A stretch of DNA of 64,000 nt, from NCBI GenBank assembly GCA_032622095.1, contig CP136066.1, positions 186,222,716-186,286,715 of the forward strand. Reading direction: 5' to 3'. Origin of the DNA: Siphonodentalium dalli (Eukaryota > Mollusca > Scaphopoda > Gadilida > Siphonodentaliidae). The first letter of the stretch is position 1. The number at the start of each line of letters is the position of its first letter. Under the pieces are notes generated by a model, which saw only the letters and a program-made list of their open reading frames with translations, was not told where the DNA came from and made no database searches. Position numbers and translations under genes: made by a program. Positions 23,710 to 33,334 of the stretch are shown here, one piece after another.

Positions 23710-23839
23710 TAATTCTGTTGTGGTTAAGGGGTCGATTACTTGGGGCATAACTGTACATGACATCTGAGCTATCCAGATTGAATATAAAACAATTCACCAT
23801 TCAGTTCAGACTTGGTGAAGTTGAAAATGAATGAATACA

Positions 23840-23973
23840 ATCACAGTTTAGTCAGCTGAGTGTGGTTATCTTCTCTTCAGCGTTACGACTGTGGAATATG
23901 AACGGCCTTGACTTTCTGGTTTACAGTGATCTTCGTCCTGGAGATTTACTGTGGCCTCATTAAGGCTAGCATT
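23840..23973 (+). ncRNA. H/ACA box snoRNA, copy 2
   Basis: Same two hairpins and pocket 1 (AGTCA, GTTACG) as at 15301. The hinge reads GAATATGAAC, which still contains an ANANNA match (ATATGA). Confidence 0.7.
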
Positions 23974-24340
23974 TCTGAGAGTTGGTTAAAACTTATATAG
24001 TTCTGATCATAGTTTTTGAAATGTACAAATACTTGTGTTTAACTTTCCCTGCATCGTTGGTGATGCATACAGATTATAAAGTGCTGGATATATTTTATTC
24101 TTATCAGCTCTTATTAAATCAGGCAACTTGATATATAATATACTATATAATAATTTAGGTTAATATAAATTTCTGGGATTTCAAGGTATATTACAGTAAA
24201 AATTTCATGAGAAATTAAGGCTTTATATTTCTATCTATTTTTCAAATATTCTAAGACTGAGAATGTGAGACCTATATTCAAATTGAACTGTTCGCAACTT
24301 GGGTTAATTTGGGTGACCAGTTTTTTTGCAATAGAAATCT

Positions 24341-24450
24341 CAGCCCTCAAAATTAGCAGAAATATCCTACAGCAAAATTAATGCTGTGGCATATTAGATT
24401 CAACATGTTCCCACGGCATTGCTTATTGCCATGGCCAATTTTGAGGGCTG
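24341..24450. mobile_element. hAT-like MITE with an empty-site counterpart
   Basis: Ends CAGCCCTCAAAATTAGC and GGCCAATTTTGAGGGCTG are inverted repeats around an internal ATGCTGTGGCAT / GGCATTGC hairpin. It is flanked by the direct repeat AAATCT. Module A copy 1 has the unoccupied site (ATAGAAATCTAGACC near 17148), while copies near 26030-26136 and 27846-27972 are filled. CAG..CTG ends suggest hAT; the visible duplication is 6 rather than 8 bases. Confidence 0.75.
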
Positions 24451-24611
24451 AAATCTAGAGGTATTACAAAAAAAATAATAAAAACATGTCCACAAAAATA
24501 TTATAAATCCATCAGCACAATATTATGAGTGCGGTTTCGGACATGGGTCGGTTGGTTTAGCAGAAACAGTTTTTTTTAGGCTAATTAACTATTCAAAAGA
24601 CATTCTAAATA

Positions 24612-24668
24612 GGTTGGCAATGGTGTTCATATTTTTCATCTCATGAAAGTTGTATCATTGCAAAACAT
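24612..24668 (+). pseudogene. 82-nt C/D snoRNA, truncated copy 2
   Basis: The 5' stem GGTTGGC is present but the C box reads ATGGTG and the 18S guide TATTTTTCATC carries a substitution. The 3' third, including D box and closing strand, is lost at the recombination junction. Not expected to be stable. Confidence 0.8.
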
Positions 24669-25217
24669 CGGAAAGCTCTCACTGAGAGGCATGACATGAA
24701 AATATTTCTCAAATAGAAACTTATTTAGACAGTTTGAAGCAAAGATGGGATTCAGTGGTTCCCAAATTTTTCATTTCTTGAGTGTCTTTTATTTACTTTG
24801 GAATGGTAGTAAAGTTCATCAAATACATCTACTTTGTGTGTGGTCTCAGTGATGACAATTTAGATGACGAATCTGAGCTTAAATTGTGTTTTAGCAGTCT
24901 TTGTTATTCACATCGAGTTTAATGATGCATCCGAGGCATTTGTCTGAGAGACCATTGCATGTTGTCACATCAAAGTCAAGCAAATTCATTAAACTACAGT
25001 TGATAATAGTGGCTACTGTACAATTAAATTAGTAAAACTCGTTTATTTTTTATCCAAATAGGTGCAAGATGTAAAGGATGAGTATGTACAGTTTTCTGGT
25101 CCATCTCCCAGGATTTTGCATATACATGCGTATTCCAATTAATGTAGACGTAAAAAGTAGTTCTATTAATAGACTCATTCAGGAGTCTCTCAAACATGTT
25201 GACACTATGCGTCTATA
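24669..25217 (+). repeat. snoRNA module B, copy 5
   Basis: Same segment as the 18.7-22.4 kb array, starting CGGAAAGCTCTCACTGAGAG and running into the intact palindromic MITE at 25218. Confidence 0.85.
24842..24953 (+). ncRNA. SNORD15: U15-like C/D box snoRNA, copy 5
   Basis: Complete copy with stem GGTCTC/GAGACC, C box GTGATGA, D' and D boxes CTGA and both 28S guides. It is separated from the other four by the Harbinger-like insertion and a module A copy. Confidence 0.84.
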
Positions 25218-25427
25218 CAGTAACGCCCCGAGTAATCCACCCCTTAACCACAGCAGAATTATGGGTAACTTTTCAGGATTTAGTCTGAAATATGGCTTGT
25301 TGCCATTCATCGGAAAGCTACCGCTGAGTGCTCTCCGATGAATGGCAACAAGCCATATTTCCGACTAAATCCTGAAAAGTTACCCATAATTCTGCTGTTA
25401 AGGAGTCGATTACTTTAGGCATTACTG
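25218..25427. mobile_element. Intact palindromic MITE, CAGTAATGCCC family
   Basis: About 210 bases from CAGTAACGCCCC to GGCATTACTG, flanked by TA. The two halves (GGGTAACTTTTCAGGATTTA and its complement, GGCTTGTTGCCATTCATCGG and its complement) pair along the full length around a short loop near 25322. Confidence 0.9.
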
Positions 25428-25528
25428 TACAATACGTCTGAGCTATCCAGATTGAATATAAACAGAATTCACCATTCAGTTCAGACTTGGTGAAGTTGTC
25501 ATCCGGAAACTGAAAATGAATGAATACA

Positions 25529-25662
25529 ATCACAGTTTAGTCAGCTGAGTTTGGTTATCCTCTCTTCAGCGTTACGACTGTGGAATATAAACAGCCTTGA
25601 CTTTCTGGTTTACAGTGATCTTCGTCCTGGAGATTTACTGTGACCTCATTAAGGCTAGCATT
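25529..25662 (+). ncRNA. H/ACA box snoRNA, copy 3
   Basis: Hairpins and pocket 1 are conserved; the hinge is GAATATAAAC (ATATAA fits ANANNA). One change in hairpin 2 pocket (GACCTCATT for GGCCTCATT). Confidence 0.7.
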
Positions 25663-26342
25663 TCTGAGAGTTGGTTAAAACTTATATAGTTCTGATCATA
25701 GTTTTTGAAATGTACAAATACTTGTGTTTAACTTTCCCTGCATCGTTTGATGCATACAGATTATAAAGTGCTGGATATATTTTATTCTTATCAGCTCTTA
25801 TTAAATCAGGCAACTTGATATATAATATACTATATAATTATTTAGGTTAATATAAATTTCTGGGATTTCAAGGTATATTACAGTAAAAATTTCATGAGAA
25901 ATTAAGGCTTTATATTTCTATCTATTTTTCAAATATTCTAAAACAAAAAATGTGAGACCTGAATTCAAATTGAACTGTTCGCAACTTGGGTTATTTTGGG
26001 TGACCAGTTTTTTTGCAATAGAAATCTCGGCTCCTCAAAACATTTGGAGAAATATCCTACAGCAAAATTAATGCTGTGGCATATTAGATTCAACATGTTC
26101 CCACGGCATTGCTTATTGCCATGGCCAATTTTGAGGGCTGAAATCTAGAGGTATTACAAAATTTTGTCATATTGGCTTATTAATATGAAGAAAAAAAAAC
26201 AATAATAAAAACATGTACACAAAACATATATTTATATCATCAGCACAATATTACGAGTCTGCGGCTTTGGACATGGGTCGGTTGGTTTAACAGAAACAGA
26301 GTTTTTGTTAGGCTCAGTAACTATTCAAAAGCATTCTAAATA

Positions 26343-26424
26343 GGTTGGCAATGATGTTCATATTTTTCGTCTCATGAAAGTTGTATCATTGCAAAACATG
26401 TTGATAAAACAAACTGAGCCAACC
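26343..26424 (+). ncRNA. 82-nt C/D box snoRNA, copy 3
   Basis: Terminal stem GGTTGGC/GCCAACC, C-box-like ATGATGT, 18S guide TATTTTTCGTC and D box CTGA are all intact. Confidence 0.7.
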
Positions 26425-27097
26425 ATGCTCAGGCCATAAACTAAATTTCCGTGCGCTCAGTAACCTCCATCGTCACTGAAATTTTCTTTTAAAAAGCCTT
26501 GTCAAACATTTTCAATATGAACTGTTAGAAATATTGGATTTGAACAAGGAAATTGATTGTTTTTTTGTTTGTTTCGGGAGTATGTTTTCGAGAGAGAACA
26601 AATTAACAGCCTCCCTCCCTCGTCTCAAATTGAGATCTAATTGCCTGAAAACAGATATTTTATTTTGATGGCCTTATTAACAAATGTTATAGAAGTATAA
26701 AAAAAATAGCAGAATACATATATTTGTCATTCAAATTAGTGCACATGGCCAAGGATCATCAGATTTATTTGTGCTTTGATATGATAGCCCAGCATGCGGT
26801 AAAGGATACCCACATACTACGGTAAAGGATGCCCACATACTACGGTAAAGGATGCCCACATACTACGGGTTTCGTACATTCATTTTTACCAGAGTTACAG
26901 CCCTTGTGAATTTTGTATCCATATGAAAATTTCAGCTTGTAACTTGGGCATGGATCATTGGATTTGGTTGTGCTTTCCCAGTTTAGGGGCGAAAAGATAC
27001 CCACTTCTTGGATTTAGAAAAAAAATATTTTTCCATTCATACAAATATATAGTATTGCCCAGTAATTCCCACTCTCTAGACTGAGTGTCGGGGCATA

Positions 27098-27276
27098 CAG
27101 TAATGCCCTAAATAATCGACTCCTTAACCACAGCAGAATTATGGGTAATTTTTCAGGATTTAGTCGGAAATATGGATTGTTGCCATTTATTGGAAAGCTC
27201 TCACTGACTAAAATTTCCTGAAAAATTACCCATAATTCTGCTGTGGTTAAGGAGTTGATTATTTAGGGCATTACTG
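27098..27276. mobile_element. Palindromic MITE, CAGTAATGCCC family
   Basis: Starts CAGTAATGCCCTAAATAATC and ends ATTATTTAGGGCATTACTG, flanked by TA. The internal loop part is shorter than in the 25218 copy. Confidence 0.88.
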
Positions 27277-27373
27277 TATGCCATGCTATGTGTAGTTCTT
27301 ATTTCTATCTTTCCTAATTTTGAGGGCTGCTGTATGAGAAACGACGCATTGTTTCTATGGGATAAGGAATACA

Positions 27374-27507
27374 ATCACAGTTTAGTCAGCTGAGTGTCGT
27401 TATCTTCTCTTCAGCGTTACGACTGTGTAATATTAACAGCCTTGACTTTTTGGTTTACAGTGATCTTCGTCCTGGAGATTTACTGTGGCCTCATTAAGGC
27501 TAGCATT
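27374..27507 (+). ncRNA. H/ACA box snoRNA, copy 4
   Basis: Same two-hairpin fold, hinge TAATATTAACA as in copy 1, and intact pocket 1 against 28S GTAAC-UA-TGACT. Confidence 0.71.
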
Positions 27508-28171
27508 TCTGAGAGTTGGTCGAAACTTATATAGTTCTGATCATAGTTTTTTAAATGTACAAATACTTGTGTTTAACTTTCCCTGCATCGTTTGATGCAT
27601 ACAGATTATAAAGCGCTGGATATTTTGTATTACCAGGGAACTTAAAAGCAGACGCGTCTTATAATAATTTAGGTTCTTAATATCAAGGTCTGGGATTTCA
27701 AGGTATATTACAGTAAAAATTTCATGAGAAAGTCGGGCTTTATATTTCTATTTATTTTTAAATATTCTGAAACTGAGAATGTGAGACCTACTAGTAGATG
27801 CACTTTACAGTTCACAACTTGGGTGAACAGTTTTTTTGCAATAGAAATCTCGGCCCTCAAAATTAGGAGAAATATCCTACAGTAAACTTAATGCTGTGGC
27901 ATATTAGATTCCACATGATGCCATGGCATTTTCCATGGCATTGCTTGTTGCAGTGGCCAATTTTGAGGGCTGAAATCTAGACCAAGAGGTGTTACAAAAT
28001 AGTCACAAATTCTTATAGGCTTCTTAATATACGTTTCTGCATGAAAAATATAAATATTTGTTTAAAATCAGCACAAAATTATGAGTCGACATTTTCGGAC
28101 ATGGGTCGTTTGGTTTAGCAGAAACAGAGTTTTTTTAGGCTATGTAACTGTATTCAAAGACGTTGTAAATT

Positions 28172-28253
28172 GGTTGGCAATGATGTTAATATTTTTCGTC
28201 TCATGAAAGTTGTATCACTGCAAAATATGTTGATAAAACAAACTGAGCCAACC
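28172..28253 (+). ncRNA. 82-nt C/D box snoRNA, copy 4
   Basis: Terminal stem, C-box-like ATGATGT, guide TATTTTTCGTC (preceded by TAA instead of TCA) and D box CTGA are intact. This is the copy nearest the RPS29 exon 2 acceptor. Confidence 0.7.
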
Positions 28254-28945
28254 ATGCTCCAGCCATAAGCTAAAAGTTCTCTGTTCTCTGGAACCTCCCT
28301 CGTCACTGAAATTTTCTTTTAAAAAGCCTTGTCAAACATTTTATCAATATTTACTGTTAGAAATATTGGATTTCATCAATGAAAATGGATTGTTTTTTTT
28401 TCTTCTGTTGAGTATGTTTTCCAGAGAAAAAAATAAATAGCCTCCCTCCCTCATCTCAAAATTGATCTAATAGCTTTGACAATGGATCCTTTCTAGTGTC
28501 AACTTCTGCAACTCTTACTATACCACCCACCCCATAAATTTGGGCATGGATCATCAAATTCAGTTGTGCGTGTGTATGGTCATAGCCCAGCATGTGGTAA
28601 ATGTGTTTCGTGCATTTCATACCAGAGTTAGAGCCCTTGTTGACTTCGGAATTTATGGAAATTTCAGCTTGCAACTTGTGCATGAATCATCGGATTTGGT
28701 TGAGCTTTTGTGTGTTGATATCCCAGTTTAAATGAAAGGATACCCACTTCTTGGATTTAAAAAAACCAAATTTTCATCCATGCAAATATTTAGTATTGCC
28801 CACCCTCAAGACTTGTTTTGTTTGTTTCCGCGTAAAATGATAAGATTCTGAGAATATTGCCTATTTATTTTGTTGTGAGAATTATTTCCTGTGATTTCTG
28901 AGAACACGAGTTACTATTATTGATGCAAATTATTGTTTCTTACAG

Positions 28946-29045
28946 CCGAGTCTGCTCAAACACTCATGGTCTTATCAGGAAATACGGACTAAACATCTGC
29001 AGAAGATGCTTCAGAGAGTACGCTGATGATATCGGATTTAAAAAA
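28946..29045 (+). CDS. RPS29: RPS29 exon 2
   Basis: Completes the Cys codon split by intron 1 and encodes [15 protein letters not shown], then [18 protein letters not shown], with a GTGAGT donor. The two Cys-x2-Cys pairs (residues 21/24 and 39/42 of the spliced protein) form the uS14 zinc site, and the Ile-Arg-Lys-Tyr-Gly-Leu core contacts 18S rRNA in the 40S head. The acceptor is TTGTTTCTTACAG. No frame disruption is visible. Confidence 0.96.
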
Positions 29046-29233
29046 GTGAGTGTCTGACAAATAGTTTAATTTGCAATTCTCAAATTGAATAGCTGAGTGT
29101 TTGCATTTCAATGTAGGTCTGAGATAATTGTCAATACACAATAGAAATCATGGTCTATAAAACAATATTGATGATCCATGAATCTGTAGTCGGAACGGTA
29201 TTTATAATTTTGTATAAGCATTATCTGAGCAAA

Positions 29234-29340
29234 CCCCGTTCAGCATTGATCAAAGTTTAACTCGACCGACTTCAATATTAAAACCCCGTTCAGCATTGAT
29301 CAGAGTTTAACTCGACCGACTTCAATATAAAAAGCTAAAT
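29234..29340 (+). repeat. Two-copy tandem repeat in RPS29 intron 2
   Basis: AAACCCCGTTCAGCATTGAT and AACTCGACCGACTTCAATAT recur about 56 bases apart. There is no coding or RNA signature. Confidence 0.8.
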
Positions 29341-29439
29341 TTGTGTATTATGACACTGTAGGGTACTGAAAAAGTATCTGATAAAAATTGCTGTTTGTTA
29401 TAGGACAAAAAAACTTGTTAATTTGATAATAAAGATGAG

Positions 29440-29520
29440 GCTTAACCAGAATGAGGTCCCCAGAGGGTGTATTTAGTGATGCTAGCTCAAATTCACCCTC
29501 TGGACCTCATTCTGCAAATG
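29440..29520. mobile_element. Palindromic MITE, GAGGTCCCCAGAGGG family
   Basis: CAGAATGAGGTCCCCAGAGG is followed by its near complement ending ACCTCATTCTGCAAATG, a hairpin with a short GATGCTAGCTC loop. Family members: 41481-41577, 41582-41684, 43509-43598, 49058-49150, 56438-56537, 56877-56977, 57193-57291, and half copies near 55760 and 55920. Confidence 0.82.
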
Positions 29521-29672
29521 TCTAGCACCTTATCCTGAAGCCTGTCCCCACTCCCAAAAATCTAGTGGATGGGAGTATCCATAATAAATTTAGATATATA
29601 TTGTCACACTAGTTTGTTATTCCATATTCCATAAAAAGTTCAGCTTTTAATGTTATGTTCATATCATTTCAG

Positions 29673-29681
29673 CTCGACTGA
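29673..29681 (+). CDS. RPS29: RPS29 exon 3 (last two codons and stop)
   Basis: After ATCATTTCAG the bases CTC GAC TGA give Leu-Asp-stop, the canonical C-terminus of uS14 (KLD). The tiny coding part of a final exon matches the vertebrate gene structure. The 3' UTR runs about 100 bases. Confidence 0.95.
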   Translation, partial: LD

Positions 29682-29757
29682 GCAGCCGTCTGATGAGAGA
29701 TGAGAAAAACACAAGAGAAAACCTGAAATGATCAGAGACAACACATGAAACTGTCTG

Positions 29758-29763
29758 AATAAA
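29758..29763 (+). terminator. RPS29: RPS29 polyadenylation signal
   Basis: AATAAA lies 76 bases after the stop codon and is followed by GTGTCTTTATTC, a T/GT-rich downstream element. Cleavage is expected near 29780. Confidence 0.85.
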
Positions 29764-29781
29764 GATGTTTAAAGAAAGTGT

Positions 29782-30167
29782 CTTTATTCTCCAATTATTC
29801 TCGGGCACCACTGCATTTATTTTTTTGGCCCGCTATGATCATTTTAATGTGGATGCGAAAAAATAAGTTTACTTTCATAGAAAACCAAAGAAATTTGGCA
29901 TTCAAATGACAGTAAAACACACGAGAAACCTATATTAACAGTAAATTGTACAGTAAAAGATGTGCAATTTAATAACTTTTGAATAACTAGGGTTGATTGA
30001 CCCACAAAGATGTGATACCCTGCCAAAATCCTGAACGAAATCGAAATAGAATCATTTGAAAATTAAATGTCTGGTTGTCCGAGGGTAAATTCACGAGTAT
30101 TTTACTTTCTAATCATGGCATATTTGGGCAGCAAAAAAATGAAACAAAGTGTGTTGGGAAAGAGATT
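29782..30167. other. Intergenic, no feature seen
   Basis: No recognisable gene, RNA or repeat boundary. Confidence 0.5.
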
Positions 30168-30327
30168 ATCACTACAGTGAAGTGATCTGAGTCTCCATAT
30201 CATGCCGAGTTGAGAAGGTGAGATCCCGGATCAGACGAGCTGCCGCAGGATGTGAATCTCATCAGTGATCTCAACTTTTCAACGAGACGTGATGTGGAGA
30301 CTCAGATCACTTCACTGTAGTAATAAT
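30168..30327. mobile_element. Hairpin MITE, CACTACAGTGAAGTG ends
   Basis: TACAGTGAAGTGATCTGAGT and CTCCAT at the left pair with ATGTGGAGACTCAGATCACT and TCACTGTAGT at the right, and further inner sequences also pair. About 160 bases, no coding capacity. Confidence 0.85.
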
Positions 30328-30439
30328 ATGTTTATTATATGACCAATTTAACTTAATTATTGCAACCAACCTCGGAAATTTTATTGCGAAAAAGGTGGCA
30401 AGTTGAATTCAAATTTAATGAACGAATCGCAACGAATTA

Positions 30440-30800
30440 ATCATCAAAAACAAATTTAAGAAATGTCTCAATTGAAAATAGTTCAGGAGCCTCGTTCTGA
30501 TTCACGCATGGTATGGACTCGTTCCCATCTACATGTCAATATTAACATCCATACAAATTTCATGATGATCAGGCGAACAGTTCGGCCTGTAGCCCATGTT
30601 AATTGTAGCCATGTTTTTTTGCCGAATGACCCCAAAATGACTTGTTTCCCGACAGCTATGACAAATCTTATAATGATCTGACCAAAGGTACGACCTGTAG
30701 CCCGTGCTAAAGGAAATTATTGACTAATCACACACACGGATGACGGATACCAATCCATGGCAATAGCTCAAACTTTACAAAGTAAAGTTGAGCTAAAAAG
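30440..30800 (-). repeat. Degenerate GAGCTATTGCCATGG repeat, copy 1
   Basis: ATGGCAATAGCTCAAACTTT and AAAGTTGAGCTAAAAA at the right end are the reverse complement of AGCTCCAC and TTTGAGCTATTGCCATGGG at 35120-35160. This is a dispersed repeat family, HINE-like by its paired TTAGCTC / GAGCTATTGCCATGG phrases. Confidence 0.55.
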
Positions 30801-32092
30801 TATGCGAACTCAATTGACCTCACGAAGGTGACATCGGCATATTCCGATGAAAATATTTAGCAATCTTAAGATAAACAAAACCACGTGGTTGTAAATTGAA
30901 TTAATTCTATCACTTATTCCCGGTAATTTGTCAATTAAAAATTGCGTATATATCATGAGACGTTCCATTTAAGAAATGTAAAACTAATAAGTAATATAGG
31001 AAAATAGTGGTGGAATATATAACAGCACACGATTTTGAGTAAGGGGTGTATTCGATTGACGGCATAGAAGCCGAACTCAGCCGAGTACATTACGGAACAT
31101 TTCACCTTTCAGTTAAAAAGTAAACAAACCGATGTTAGTCTTAATAAACTGGAATATTCTATGCTATTTAAAGTCATTAGCTTCACTCCCGGTGGGCATA
31201 TATTTGATGTCAGACAGAACTGTGCCCGATATACCACAAGAAAGGTCATAAAAAACTAGAAAGAAAACCCCAATGTGGCATATTATTAGTGCGGTACTCG
31301 CCCTGTATTAAATTGTTGAAAACTGCGATCAGAGTAAGAAATCTTCTCAGACACTAACACATTTTCGGAGCGAATCAGCGCGCGGAGTCTCATGGAATTA
31401 TATTCGGAGGAAATCGGAACCACCCGAATAACGACGATCGGCTGGCACGCACGACTGGGAGAACAGCCAAAACAAAGGCCGGCATGTCGATAACGAAAGT
31501 AGATTGAACAAAAAGAGAAGAAAAAAATAAAAAAATAATAGGGACCTATCATAGTTTTTGCATTCAAGTTTTCTAAGTAAAATGTCGACAATTATTTGGC
31601 AACTAACAAAGTTTTCACACTCTGTATATATATTTATATATATATGGAATTTTTGCAAATTTAGGAGAGTATGAGTACGTATTCACAGTGTGCAAAAGAC
31701 GATTGGCACACCTCCGAAATTATCCAGGTTCACCAATAATAAACAAATCTTGGAATTCTGCCTTCTAATCTAACGTCAACATATTTGGTCGAATACAAGG
31801 TGAAGTTATCTGCATGCGAATTATTGACTTCTGTAAATGTAAATTATAAGCAATATTTCAATAATATTTGACATCACAATAGACCAATCGTGTTGAGCTA
31901 GATCGATTGGTCTTCCTGACACTGTTGTAAGAGATTTCTTGAATATTGAAATTTTGTTTGCTTGAAGATTTGTTCAAATTTATGATGAATATACCAGCAA
32001 AAAATTATACATTGTCTTTCATTAGTTTCAAAATTGTCTTTCATTAGTTTCAAAATGAATAAGAATAAATTGTTCACAAAAAAATGGTTGTA

Positions 32093-32695
32093 ACTTGAAA
32101 GAACAATTTAGAGTAGGCCTACTCCCTTTATCCAAGATTCATGCTGGCTGTGAAAGACCGATGGGATTATTTTAGCCCGATCGGTATATTTTAGCCCGAT
32201 CGGGCTATTATTGATTGATCGGTGGTTCACCCAGACCTGTAGGATATGCGCACTATAGGATATAGATAAGGCGTTTTATGTATGGGAGGCCTATTTTACT
32301 TGAAAGAACAATTTATAGTAGGCCTACTCCCTTTATCCAAGATTCAGGCTGGCTGTGAAAGACCGATCGGTCTATTTTAGCCCGATCGGGCTATTATTGA
32401 TTGATCGGTGGTTCACCCAGACCTGTAGGGTATGCGCGCTATAGTATATAGATAAGGCGTTTCATGTATGGGAGGCCTATTTCACTTGAAAGAACAATTT
32501 AGAGTAGGCCTACTCCCTTTATCCAAGATTCAAGCTGGCTGTGAAAGAACGATCGGTCTATTTTAGCCTGATCGGTCTACTTTAGCCCGATCGGGCTGTT
32601 ATTGATTGATCGGTGGTTCACCCAGACCTGTAGGATATACGCGCTATAGCATATAGATACGGCATTTCATGTATGGGATACCCATTTCATTTATT
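32093..32695 (+). repeat. Three tandem units of about 190-200 bp
   Basis: Each unit starts ACTTGAAAGAACAATTTA and contains GTAGGCCTACTCCCTTTATC, CCCGATCGGGCTATTATTGA, GATCGGTGGTTCACCCAGAC and CATGTATGGGA. Unit starts are near 32077, 32297 and 32486. Copies are very similar. A fragment of the unit end recurs near 34670. Confidence 0.88.
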
Positions 32696-33334
32696 ATTCA
32701 TTTACGATCAAGCGCAAATATTTCGCAAAATAACATCTATCATTTGCTCTTCAGTGTAAATCATTTGCGCAAATAAAAATTAATATGCATTGATATCACC
32801 CCCGTGAATTAATTTTAAATGACACAGACCCACCATATGAGGGAAGCAACCCCCCCCCCCCCCCCCCCCCCAGTAACCCCAATATCTCTTTTATGACAAT
32901 GGAAATGGTAGAGATATGTGCAGGATATATCTCTTTTATAAAATATACTAGATCTCTGGGATGGAGACACAAATTATTGGGGACAGGGATGCTGATAATA
33001 TGAAAATTGGGGTTTTCCCCAATTTCAAGTCAATAAGTACACCATATGAGGGAAGCGAGTCCCCAGTAACCCCGAATTCCATATTTATGGCCATGGAAAT
33101 GGTATATATCTGTGTAGGAGATGTCCCTTTAATAAAATATACTAGAGCTCTGGGAGTGAGGCACCAATTCTTGGGACACCAGGGACAGAGATGCTGATAT
33201 ACATGTATGCATATGGAAATATTTTTTCTTCAATGTTTCAGTATTATATGGGGCTACTACCATGGGTCCATGATAATATACTATGAGATGGACTATATCA
33301 TTCACAATCAGAGGGAAGTATAAAGGGAGTGTTA

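Larger units (their letters stand above)
23834..24668 (+). repeat. snoRNA module A, copy 2 (truncated)
   Basis: Starts with the H/ACA RNA and breaks off inside the 82-nt C/D RNA at about 24668, where sequence jumps directly into module B (CGGAAAGCTCTCACTGAGAG). The junction marks an unequal recombination between the two module types. Confidence 0.82.
25525..27090 (+). repeat. snoRNA module A, copy 3
   Basis: Contains an H/ACA copy, a filled CAGCCCTC-type site (26030-26136, its left end mutated to CGGCTCCTCAAAA), an intact 82-nt C/D RNA and, at 26795-26873, three tandem copies of a 24-bp unit (GGTAAAGGATGCCCACATAC). Confidence 0.85.
27300..28800 (+). repeat. snoRNA module A, copy 4
   Basis: Carries the H/ACA copy at 27374, the CAGCCCTC-type element near 27850-27972 and the C/D copy at 28172. 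Downstream it keeps CTTTCTAGTGTCAACTTCTG and TACCCACTTCTTGGATTTA, shared with copy 1 (17.9-18.5 kb). Confidence 0.85.
7528..28945 (+). other. RPS29: RPS29 intron 1 (21.4 kb), snoRNA-bearing
   Basis: The donor is GTAATA at 7528 and the acceptor TTGTTTCTTACAG ends at 28945. The intron is about 125 times the length of the 171-base coding sequence. Its bulk is an inverted-repeat-bounded block (7992-15069), tandemly duplicated modules carrying H/ACA and C/D guide RNAs (15.3-28.3 kb), and nested MITEs. snoRNAs in introns of ribosomal-protein genes are released from the debranched intron by exonucleases, so the host promoter would supply them all together. Confidence 0.8.

Noticed and set aside
29166-29236. 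C/D-like pattern in RPS29 intron 2 (TTGATGA..TCTGAG)
   Set aside because: No terminal stem can be formed and no rRNA-complementary guide was seen.
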